23,783 bases of DNA from JAPLCX01 sp964460305 (GTDB lineage: Bacteria > Auribacterota > Tritonobacteria > UBA1439): positions 1 through 23,783 of the forward strand of contig CAYWRA010000036.1 of assembly GCA_964460305.1 (NCBI GenBank), given 5' to 3'. Shown one piece after another: positions 13,820 through 21,234 of this stretch (the first letter of the stretch is position 1; every line of letters begins with the position of its first letter). A model generated the notes under the pieces. It did no database searches, had not been told where the DNA came from, and was given only the letters and a program-made list of their open reading frames with translations. The translations under genes were made by a program, and so were the position numbers.

Positions 13820-14395
13820 ATGAAGACAAGCGGACAGAATCCCGAACAGTACGTACGTCAATATCTGGGCGAAACGGCGCAGATCGCAAACGCCCTAGAC
13901 CAGGCAACAATCGTCCGGATGATCGCCATGCTTCGGGAGCTGAAGGAACGGTCCGGCAGGCTCTTCATCCTCGGTGTCGGCGGCAGCGCCGCGAACGCCT
14001 CCCACGCAGTCAACGACTTTCGTAAGATCGCTTGTGTCGAGGCGTACGCCCCCACCGATAACGTATCGGAGCTCACTGCATGGACGAACGATGACGGATG
14101 GGAGGGCGTGTTCGTAAATTGGCTGAAGGGATCGAGACTCATCGCCAGAGATGCGCTGCTCATCCTTTCCGTGGGCGGAGGCTCGGAGAAGGCATCGCTC
14201 AACCTCGTGCGCGCGATGGAGTACGCGAGAAGGACCGGTACACCGATCCTCTCCATCGTGAGCCGCAATGGCGGCAAGGCGAAGGAGCTATCGGACGCGG
14301 CGCTCCTCATCCCGGTGGTTTCAGACGAACGGATCACCCCCCATGCAGAGGGATGGCAAATGGTGGCATGCCATCTTATCGCCAACTGTATATGA
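13820..14395 (+). CDS. gmhA: Phosphoheptose isomerase (SIS domain)
   Basis: GmhA turns sedoheptulose 7-phosphate into D-glycero-D-manno-heptose 7-phosphate in the cytoplasm. The 191-residue single SIS domain shows LGVGGSAANASHAVNDF (51-67), the second phosphate loop L-S-V-G-G-G-S (116-122) and the C-terminal T-P-H175-A-E177-G-W-Q motif with a later His185, matching the catalytic region of GmhA. GAGG four bases upstream supports ATG 13820. It starts six bases after the nucleotidyltransferase gene and overlaps the phosphatase gene by 4 bases (ATGA). Length is typical. Another ketose phosphate is possible given the adjacent transaldolase. Confidence 0.88.
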   Translation: MKTSGQNPEQYVRQYLGETAQIANALDQATIVRMIAMLRELKERSGRLFILGVGGSAANASHAVNDFRKIACVEAYAPTDNVSELTAWTNDDGWEGVFVNWLKGSRLIARDALLILSVGGGSEKASLNLVRAMEYARRTGTPILSIVSRNGGKAKELSDAALLIPVVSDERITPHAEGWQMVACHLIANCI

Positions 14396-15000
14396 ATAAA
14401 CACCGCGCGGTGTTTCTCGACAGGGATGGGGTGCTGAATAGCCTCGTGTACCAGAGACGAACCGGCATCATAGATTCGCCGTCCACAGCACGTCAGTTCA
14501 AATTGCTGCCGGGCATCGGCACGGCGGTCAGGAGACTGAATCGGCTCGGCCTAAAAACAGTGGTGGTATCGAATCAACCGGGGGTCGCCAAAGGCAACTT
14601 CACGGCAGCTATGCTCGATAAAATGACGCTAAAAATGAAGAGAGAACTCGACCGGCAAGGGGCTTCCCTCGACGGCGTCTACTACTGCCTCCACCACCCG
14701 CAAGCCGCATCCCTACGATACAGGAAGCGGTGCCGGTGCCGCAAACCGAAACCGGGGCTCCTTGAGAAAGCGGCAAAGGAGCTTGGCATCGACCTTCGTC
14801 AATCGTTCATGGTGGGAGATAACCTCACCGATGTCGAGGCTGGAAAATCGGCGGGCTGTACAACGATTTTCATAGGAGACTGGAAATGTGACTGGTGCAG
14901 ATTCATGGAAAAGAGGAACGGCGCGCCCGATCACATAGTTCCCGACCTCCCCGCCGCATCAAGGCTTATTGCAAAGGTCCTCGCGGGAATCGCGAGGTAA
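14392..15000 (+). CDS. gmhB: D-glycero-D-manno-heptose 1,7-bisphosphate phosphatase (HAD family)
   Basis: The phosphatase removes the 7-phosphate from heptose 1,7-bisphosphate to leave the 1-phosphate for nucleotidyl transfer. In 202 residues it has the HAD nucleophile motif D10-R-D12-G-V-L-N, V-V-S-N-Q-P-G (57-64), and V-G-D143-N-L-T-D (141-147). The GmhB zinc site is seen as Cys99, His101, Cys114 and Cys116 (C-L-H-H-P ... C-R-C-R-K-P), which separates it from histidinol phosphatases only by context. An extra C-terminal tail (about 165-202) carries two more Cys (166, 169). It is translationally coupled to gmhA. Anomer preference cannot be read from sequence. Confidence 0.88.
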   Translation: MNKHRAVFLDRDGVLNSLVYQRRTGIIDSPSTARQFKLLPGIGTAVRRLNRLGLKTVVVSNQPGVAKGNFTAAMLDKMTLKMKRELDRQGASLDGVYYCLHHPQAASLRYRKRCRCRKPKPGLLEKAAKELGIDLRQSFMVGDNLTDVEAGKSAGCTTIFIGDWKCDWCRFMEKRNGAPDHIVPDLPAASRLIAKVLAGIAR

Positions 15001-15003
15001 AAA

Positions 15004-15012
15004 GGGGGGGGG
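15004..15012 (+). promoter_or_regulatory. Nine-G tract serving as ribosome binding site of the transaldolase gene
   Basis: A run of nine G ends three bases before the transaldolase ATG and is the only purine-rich site available to ribosomes. Such runs can change length by slippage, which would alter ribosome-site spacing. Confidence 0.4.
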
Positions 15013-15015
15013 AAC

Positions 15016-15687
15016 ATGGCCATTTTCATCGATTCGTCCAACGTCACCGAGATCGAAGAAATCGTACGCTGGGGGATTATCGGCGGCGCGACCACAAATC
15101 CAAAGATCATCTGCCAGGACAAGATCTGCGGCGATCTGAAGCCCGTGATCAAACGGATCATCGGGCTCGTGAAGGGGCCGGTGAGCGTCGAGGTGACCGA
15201 GGAAAAATTCGACGAGATGGTCGCGCAGGCCAAAAAATTCGCATCGTGGGACAAAGAACGCGTCGTCATCAAAGTACCCATCGGAGAGGACGCGCTTAAA
15301 GTCACTCATACCCTGGAACACGAGCTCGGAATCAAAACGAACGTCACCTGCATGATGTCTTTCAACCAGGCATACCTAGCCGCCCTCGCGGGCGCGACCT
15401 ACGTGAGCATCTTCTTCGGACGGATCAGGGACATGGGCTACGATCCCCAAGAGGTCATCGCCTCAACGCGCGAGATGATCGACAGCGAAAACCTCAAGGC
15501 GAAGATCATCACCGGAAGCATCCGCCATCCCATGGACGTAAGTGAAGCGCTCCTCGCGGGATCGCACATCGTCACGGTCACACCGCCCATCTTGAAAAAG
15601 ATGCTCTGGAACCCGGGTTCGGAATCGACCGTGGCGGAATTCAACAGGATTTGGCGGGACATGAAAAAGGAAGGCCGGATACGTTGA
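15016..15687 (+). CDS. Small transaldolase / fructose-6-phosphate aldolase family protein
   Basis: The 223-residue TalC/FSA-size class I aldolase has Asp6 in FIDSSN, T-T-N-P (26-29), the Schiff-base Lys86 in V-V-I-K-V-P, then N-V-T-x-M-M-S-F-N-Q-A (109-119) and YVSIFFGRIRD (129-139). Transaldolases move a dihydroxyacetone unit and can yield sedoheptulose 7-phosphate, the substrate of GmhA; FSA relatives join dihydroxyacetone to aldehydes. Here it sits 15 bases after gmhB in the same operon, so a role in making or remodelling the heptose precursor is likely but inferred. The C-terminal part differs from housekeeping TalC (T-P-P-I-L-K-K-M-L-W-N-P), which may mark a dedicated subfamily. Confidence 0.85.
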   Translation: MAIFIDSSNVTEIEEIVRWGIIGGATTNPKIICQDKICGDLKPVIKRIIGLVKGPVSVEVTEEKFDEMVAQAKKFASWDKERVVIKVPIGEDALKVTHTLEHELGIKTNVTCMMSFNQAYLAALAGATYVSIFFGRIRDMGYDPQEVIASTREMIDSENLKAKIITGSIRHPMDVSEALLAGSHIVTVTPPILKKMLWNPGSESTVAEFNRIWRDMKKEGRIR

Positions 15688-15691
15688 CCCC

Positions 15692-16465
15692 ATGCACTCA
15701 GACAATACCGTTTTAGACAAGGGCGGTAAAAAGATCGTCTGCATCCTCCCTGCCTTCAACGAGGAAGGGAAAATAGGCAAGGCGACGCGCGGATTTCTCA
15801 CCGTGAAGGAGATCGACGAAGTAGTGGTCGTGAACGACGGTTCCACGGACGGCAGCCGTTCGGAAGTGGAGGGGACGGGCGCAACCATCATCGACATGGA
15901 GCGGCCTCCGGGCACGGGCACTAAGGTGAGGACGGGCGCGGCCTACAGGACCGGGATCGACTATGCCATCAAAAAGGGGTTCGACATCATCGTCACCGCA
16001 TCGGGTAACAATAAAGACCATCCGGACGAAACGCACCGCTTGCTGCGCCCGATCATTTACGAAAATTATGACTACGTGCAGGGATCGCGCTATCTCCCCG
16101 GCGGGAATCCCGGGAAGCTACCCCTCCACCGGGTCATCTGCACGAGGCTGTATCCCCATCTCATCAGGATCATGCTGGGCTATCCGGCGACGGAAGGGAC
16201 CAACGGCTTCAGGGCGTTCAAGACGCCCCTCTTCAGTGACAAGAGAATCAACCTCTGGCAAGACTGGCTGGACGGAGTGGAACTCGAATACTATCTCTAC
16301 GTACAGGTCCTCAGGCTCGGCTACCGGATGGCCGAGGTTCCCGTTTCGAAAACGTACCAGACGGTGCGGACGAAAGACTACCGCGCCTATACAAAGGCAA
16401 AACCCTGGCAGCTATTCAACAACCTGAAACCGATCTTCTACCTCACCTTGGGCATCAAACGGTAA
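15692..16465 (+). CDS. GT2-family glycosyltransferase (dolichyl/polyprenyl-phosphate glycosyltransferase-like)
   Basis: The 257-residue cytoplasmic-face GT-A enzyme probably passes a sugar from an NDP donor to polyprenyl phosphate or a glycolipid. LPAFNEE (19-25) and N-D-G-S-T-D (48-53) are the nucleotide-binding motifs. Where DPM1-like relatives read D-A-D-G-Q-H-P, this protein reads A-S-G-N-N-K-D-H-P (103-111), with no DxD; a comparable G-N-x-K-D variant is known to me from other environmental GT2 proteins. QGSRYLPGG follows (about 135-143). No C-terminal membrane helices are seen. It is last in the heptose operon, four bases after the transaldolase; the heptose nucleotide is the obvious donor candidate. 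No good ribosome site precedes the ATG, so coupling is likely. Confidence 0.85.
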   Translation: MHSDNTVLDKGGKKIVCILPAFNEEGKIGKATRGFLTVKEIDEVVVVNDGSTDGSRSEVEGTGATIIDMERPPGTGTKVRTGAAYRTGIDYAIKKGFDIIVTASGNNKDHPDETHRLLRPIIYENYDYVQGSRYLPGGNPGKLPLHRVICTRLYPHLIRIMLGYPATEGTNGFRAFKTPLFSDKRINLWQDWLDGVELEYYLYVQVLRLGYRMAEVPVSKTYQTVRTKDYRAYTKAKPWQLFNNLKPIFYLTLGIKR

Positions 16466-16492
16466 CGCCCATCCTCATCGCTTTTTACCCTA

Positions 16493-18040
16493 TCAACGCT
16501 CATACAGCAGGAGGGTGATCTCCACCAGAACGATTTTCTTCGAAAAATGCCATTGCCCGTCGAAATATTTCTTTACCATGCCCCGGGGATCCGTTCCCCG
16601 CACATGACTCATCACAAGCAATGCCTTATCCCGTTCCTTGAGGATATCGCCGAGGCGCGCCACGGACTCCGGCGTCACCGGCGGCTCCAGATTACAGCTC
16701 CCCGCCGGGATATCCAGATAGCAGATCGGCAATGGAACCTCCAGAAAACCATCATGGCAAGCAAGCTTATGAAAGTAGTAATCGAACGCAGGCTGGCTTC
16801 CGGCGTTGGGGAATATTATGGCGGTCTTACGAACCGGAAGGGTCGAGGCGATGTGGGCCGCCCTCCTGAACTCGTCCTTTGATACGCGTTTCCATTCCCG
16901 ATACCAACAATGCAGATTGGTTGCAATGAGGGCCGTGATGAGAACCGCCCCCGCAATGCGCCTGAATCTTGTCCAATAACCCTGGCCCCGACGCAACGTG
17001 AGTGAGATGAGCGAAAAAAGAGGGATCGTCGCGTAGAGGAGCACCCGGGGAATCATGATCGGTGTATACACAAGACTATAGAAATAACACGCCATGACGG
17101 GCACGGCAAAGCACGTCAACGTCGCCACCACTCGCGCGTCTCGCAACATGGCGATCCAGGTTGCCACGCATAGTATCGCCAGGGGTGCGAGCATCCTAAA
17201 CGAGATCCCCTCCGATTCGAATACAAGAAGATATCTCACGTGATCCATGACCACACCCAACGCCGGACGCGGAATCCAGAAACCGGATTGAACGTATACG
17301 CGCTGGACTGAAAAAAGATAAGCCCACGGCACTAGTAGAATCAAAAGCACACACTGAGACGAAAACCATTTCTTAAACCGCGTAGCCTTACAGGGATCGT
17401 TTCGATTGACCACGCCCCATCCGCACATGAAAAACCATTGCGCCACCAGCAGGAACACGCCGACATTGTGCGTATATACGAGCGCGGCATCGGCGACGAC
17501 CAGCATGACAGGATCCGTCTTGCCGAGGGGGAGGGACGACGGCAAAAATCGGAGATAATATCTCATCGAAAACGCCGCGAGCAGGAGCACCAGGCCGTAC
17601 ATCCTAGCCTCCTGCGAGTACCAGATGGAGATCCCCGAGGTGGCGCACAGCGCGGCAGCCCCCAACGCAGGGAATCTTCCCCAATTCTCTCTGACGAGAG
17701 CCCACAATATCCACACCGCCAGCACACCAAACACGACGGAAGGCAGCCGCAAGGCGATCTCGCTCGTTCCCCCTAGATAAGACCAGAGTTTCAACACGAT
17801 GAAATAGAGGGGGGGATGGGGTTCATGCGTGGGCATGAATCCCAGCATCTTCACAAACGGCAGAGCGACAAAAGCGGACGTATACCCCTCGTCAAACCAC
17901 AGGGACTCGGCGCCGAGATCGATCATGCGCAGAAAAGTCGCAATCACCAGCAACACAATGAGGGTTAGGACGTCCGCCAGGCTATATTTACGGCCATTTG
18001 TCACAGCGTTCATCTGCACCTTGCCCGCCCGCCCTGCCAT
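16493..18040 (-). CDS. GT39/ArnT-like membrane glycosyltransferase
   Basis: This 515-residue polytopic membrane protein of the GT-C class would transfer a sugar from a polyprenyl-phosphate donor to an envelope acceptor on the periplasmic side. The first loop carries S-L-W-F-D50-E51-G-Y, the acidic pair expected near the active site, then T-H-E-P-H-P-P-L-Y-F (71-80). About ten hydrophobic segments follow, and a C-terminal soluble part starts near 400. AAAGG three bases before ATG 18040 and AAGG five bases before ATG 18013 both fit; the longer start is kept. It converges on the GT2 gene with a 27-base gap lacking a terminator, and diverges from the next gene. Donor and acceptor are unknown. Confidence 0.85.
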   Translation of the reverse strand: MAGRAGKVQMNAVTNGRKYSLADVLTLIVLLVIATFLRMIDLGAESLWFDEGYTSAFVALPFVKMLGFMPTHEPHPPLYFIVLKLWSYLGGTSEIALRLPSVVFGVLAVWILWALVRENWGRFPALGAAALCATSGISIWYSQEARMYGLVLLLAAFSMRYYLRFLPSSLPLGKTDPVMLVVADAALVYTHNVGVFLLVAQWFFMCGWGVVNRNDPCKATRFKKWFSSQCVLLILLVPWAYLFSVQRVYVQSGFWIPRPALGVVMDHVRYLLVFESEGISFRMLAPLAILCVATWIAMLRDARVVATLTCFAVPVMACYFYSLVYTPIMIPRVLLYATIPLFSLISLTLRRGQGYWTRFRRIAGAVLITALIATNLHCWYREWKRVSKDEFRRAAHIASTLPVRKTAIIFPNAGSQPAFDYYFHKLACHDGFLEVPLPICYLDIPAGSCNLEPPVTPESVARLGDILKERDKALLVMSHVRGTDPRGMVKKYFDGQWHFSKKIVLVEITLLLYER

Positions 18041-18110
18041 TTGCCTTTACAACGGGGGGGAGAATGATTACCATGTTCAACGATCTCTCGGCTCAAGTGA
18101 ATGATAACAA

Positions 18111-20156
18111 ATGTGTGGATTTTTCCAACATGCGTCGCGCATATTCATGACTTCACGGCTTGAAAAACTTCTCCTCATCTTGTTGTTTCTAGTGTCATTT
18201 CTCATACGCTTTTACTACCACTATGAGACGTTCTCCCTCCCACCGCAGCAGCCGGACGGTTACTATTATCATCGCCTCGCCGAAAACGTGCTGAGGGGGC
18301 GAGGGTATTCCATACTGTGGCCCACCGGGCACCGCTACGATCTCTTCCGTCCGCCCGGCTATCCGATCTTTCTCGCCGGCGTTTATTCGATCCTCGGTTT
18401 CAACTATGCGGCCGTAAATCTGATCCAAATGGCCCTCTCCTCGGCGACCGTCATCGTCCTGTTCTTCCTTACATTCCGCGTCTGCGGAAGGAAAGGGGCG
18501 TGGTGCGCCGCGTGCATAGCCGCCTTCTACTGGAGATCGGCGCTCTGGTCGGGAATATACCGGGCTGAAACCCTCTTTGCCTTTTTCGTAATGCTCTCAC
18601 TCTACTATCTCGTCGCTGATTCTCGAAAGGGACGATCCATACCCTCCGTTTTGAGCGCCGCCTTCCTCGGGATAGCATACCTCGTCAGACCCAACACCAT
18701 CGGGATGGTCCCCTGGCTCGCCTTATGGTTATGGCTCAACCGCTCTCAATCCCTCGCAAAGCGCACCCTGGTCACATCGTTATTCATGTGCACGTTTATC
18801 GCGACAATCGCTCCATGGCCATGCTACAACTATTTCAAAAAGCACATCGCGCCCGAAGACTCACTTACCACGACGATGGGCGCCGTTAACATGTGGATGG
18901 CCCAAACCCCTTCGATGGGCGACGAGGTCGATAACCGCGGATTCGAAAAGGTAAATCTCCTTCGCTACGAAAATTACTCCCTCAATGAAAGTGAATGGAT
19001 CGATCTCCTCAAAAAACAAGCGAAACGATTCATAACGGAAACGCCGCTGCACAATCTTAAAATGGCGCTCCTGCGATTCAGAAAACACTGGCTTGCCGCA
19101 GGCGTCATGGACGGAGAGGGAACGATCTACGCCGACACCGGGAGAAATCGCTACGGGATACTTTATTTCTATGAGAGCTTTTGGAAGCCGGAGACTTATA
19201 TCAGGGACAATGTCTGGGTAACGATGGAATTCAAAAAGAGGCTTGTCGTTGGAGGCATATGGATACCCCTTCTCACCTTCGAGGGTGTCTTTGACATACT
19301 CGTCTGCGGATTTATCGCCGCTCTCGTACTTGCACGCGGCCGTCTCCTCACACTGCTCGCCGCCGCCTGGCGCAAAAGTTCCTTGCTCATCATGTTCACC
19401 ATCGGCTATTCCCTTTTTAGCCTGATCGGCCACTCCCATCATCGTTTGCGGTTCCCTCTCGAATGGATTGCGATCGTCTATGCGGGTTGGGGGATCGGGA
19501 ATATCATTGATCACATCGTCCCACGAGGGAACGGCGAGGAAGAGCGACGGCTACCCCCACCCTCCCATTGTCCACTGATACTCCTGGGCACCGTATTAGT
19601 AGCTATGTTGTTCTTCGTAACGATACGCCATGCCATTGCACTATACAGCGAACAGATCCGAGCGATCTGCGCAGAGCCATCCCAGGAAAAAGAAGCCATG
19701 GCGTTCTTTGCGGCGAGTGCTCCTGACGCATATGCCAGACGCCAGGAGACCATCGGCTTCCGCGATGTGTGGCGGTATCAGATGGAGCACGGCGGAGACG
19801 TCGGGAGTTACAGGGGAACAATCGTTTGCTGGACGGGGGAGGCCACCTACATCCGGGAATTATCCCTCGAAGAAATTAAAGACGAGCCGCCCCCTTACAG
19901 GGAAGCCTGGGAAATTTCCGGCCCACGCGATAAACACCCGCTCTTTATCAGATTTGTGGTCGGATCTTACGACCACCCATCGAAGTTGGGCGATGGGGAA
20001 GCGCTCATTATCAGCGACAAACTCGCGACGGGGGAATTACGAGACGGCGACAGGGTGAGCATCCTTGCCGAGATATCGGGATCGGACGCATCGGGGATGG
20101 GATATGTTATCGCGTTCGGGCGAGCGGTCTATCGATGGCATGAAATCCCACAGTAA
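18111..20156 (+). CDS. Membrane glycosyltransferase (GT39/ArnT-like) with an extra C-terminal domain
   Basis: This 681-residue GT-C-type protein has a signal-anchor helix at about 19-35, Q-P-D49-G-Y-Y-Y-H-R in the first periplasmic loop, and L-F-R80-P-P-G-Y-P-I-F, the arginine-proline motif common to ArnT/GT39 relatives. About ten more membrane segments run to near residue 520. The last 120 or so residues are soluble, with alternating hydrophobic strands (V-G-S-Y-D, A-L-I-I-S-D-K, G-D-R-V-S-I-L-A-E-I-S-G) that look like a small beta-barrel, possibly OB-fold. ATG 18147 (Met13) is a good alternative start; neither has a ribosome binding site. Transcribed alone between convergent and divergent genes. 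The sugar substrate is unknown. Confidence 0.8.
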   Translation: MCGFFQHASRIFMTSRLEKLLLILLFLVSFLIRFYYHYETFSLPPQQPDGYYYHRLAENVLRGRGYSILWPTGHRYDLFRPPGYPIFLAGVYSILGFNYAAVNLIQMALSSATVIVLFFLTFRVCGRKGAWCAACIAAFYWRSALWSGIYRAETLFAFFVMLSLYYLVADSRKGRSIPSVLSAAFLGIAYLVRPNTIGMVPWLALWLWLNRSQSLAKRTLVTSLFMCTFIATIAPWPCYNYFKKHIAPEDSLTTTMGAVNMWMAQTPSMGDEVDNRGFEKVNLLRYENYSLNESEWIDLLKKQAKRFITETPLHNLKMALLRFRKHWLAAGVMDGEGTIYADTGRNRYGILYFYESFWKPETYIRDNVWVTMEFKKRLVVGGIWIPLLTFEGVFDILVCGFIAALVLARGRLLTLLAAAWRKSSLLIMFTIGYSLFSLIGHSHHRLRFPLEWIAIVYAGWGIGNIIDHIVPRGNGEEERRLPPPSHCPLILLGTVLVAMLFFVTIRHAIALYSEQIRAICAEPSQEKEAMAFFAASAPDAYARRQETIGFRDVWRYQMEHGGDVGSYRGTIVCWTGEATYIRELSLEEIKDEPPPYREAWEISGPRDKHPLFIRFVVGSYDHPSKLGDGEALIISDKLATGELRDGDRVSILAEISGSDASGMGYVIAFGRAVYRWHEIPQ

Positions 20157-20198
20157 GCTATATCTATATGTTGTAAACTTACGGCTACGGCTCACCGC

Positions 20199-21185
20199 TC
20201 AAAAGTTCACCAACACCTTCGTCCCCTCCATGTCAAACTTGTAGGGGATCTCCCGCAGACCCGCTCCCTGGAGCGCTTTCCTCAGTTTCGAGCGGTTGCG
20301 GTCGCAATAAAACATGAAGAACCCTCCGCCGCCCGCCCCCATGATTTTCCCCCCGACCGCCCCATTCTTTTTTGCGATCTCGTACCAGCGGTCGATCCTT
20401 CTATTGCTTATTCCGGAAGAGAGCCTTCTCTTCGTCTTCCAATGCACGTCAAGAAGCTCGCCGAATAAACGCAGGTTTTCGTTTTCCAACGCCTCTATGC
20501 TTCTCAATCCAAGATCGCGTATGCGGTGGAGATTGTCGAGCGTTTTCTTGTCTTCTTTCTTCGTCGCGCTGTCCTGTTCCTGAAGTATGTCCAGCTCCTC
20601 GCGTTTTATCCCCGTGTAGAATATCAGTATACTGTGCTCGAACTCTCTGATCGCCTCATAAGAGATCCTCGCCGGCCTCACGGAGACCTCGCCGTTCCTG
20701 TCGATCTCCAATATGGTTATGCCGCCGAATGCGGCGATGTATTGGTCCTGCTTGCCGATCGGCTTTTTCAATATGTCTATCTCGATCCGGCAGGCCTCTT
20801 CGGCAAGCTCATGACGCGGGATCTGTTCCCCCTTCAGCGCATGGAGGGCGTTGAGAAGGCCTATAAGAAACACACTGGAGGACCCGAGCCCCGTTCCAGC
20901 CGGTGCGTCGGCCATCGACGTGATCTCCACGGCCTTATCGATTCCCACCCGAACCAACGCTTCCCTGACGAGAGGATGGATTATTTTCGAAACCCCATCC
21001 ACGATCTCCACCCTGGAATACTTTATCATCAGGAGATCGTCGCACACGCGCCGGTTCACCGTGATGAACATGTACTTGTCGATGGCCGCCGACACCATCG
21101 TGCAACCGAAGCGGGAGTAGTACGACGGGAGGTCGGTCCCTCCCCCGCCAAGCGTGATCCGCATTGGTGTTCGTGTCACGATCAT
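20199..21185 (-). CDS. hddA: D-glycero-D-manno-heptose 7-phosphate kinase (GHMP family)
   Basis: HddA phosphorylates C1 of heptose 7-phosphate, using ATP, to give the 1,7-bisphosphate. The 328-residue GHMP kinase has the N-terminal R-I-T-L-G-G-G-G-T-D-L (9-19), the ATP loop P95-A-G-T-G-L-G-S-S-S104, Gly-Lys-Gln-Asp-Gln-Tyr near 155 and the C-terminal G-A-G-G-G-G-F motif. These mark the HddA/sugar-1-kinase subgroup. ATG 21185 has AAGGAGGG nine bases upstream; a frame from 21290 would overlap the upstream gene. It is last in a minus-strand operon and converges on the GT gene ending at 20156. With gmhA, gmhB and hddC 4-8 kb away on the other strand, it completes the heptose pathway. Confidence 0.88.
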   Translation of the reverse strand: MIVTRTPMRITLGGGGTDLPSYYSRFGCTMVSAAIDKYMFITVNRRVCDDLLMIKYSRVEIVDGVSKIIHPLVREALVRVGIDKAVEITSMADAPAGTGLGSSSVFLIGLLNALHALKGEQIPRHELAEEACRIEIDILKKPIGKQDQYIAAFGGITILEIDRNGEVSVRPARISYEAIREFEHSILIFYTGIKREELDILQEQDSATKKEDKKTLDNLHRIRDLGLRSIEALENENLRLFGELLDVHWKTKRRLSSGISNRRIDRWYEIAKKNGAVGGKIMGAGGGGFFMFYCDRNRSKLRKALQGAGLREIPYKFDMEGTKVLVNF

Positions 21186-21234
21186 GGGATCCGTCCCTCC
21201 TTCGAAACCCCTTGTGCTGCGTGCCGAGCCGCAC

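Noticed and set aside
20157..20198. Terminator between the converging genes ending at 20156 and 20199
   Set aside because: The 42-base gap has no hairpin with a T run; likewise for 16466-16492.
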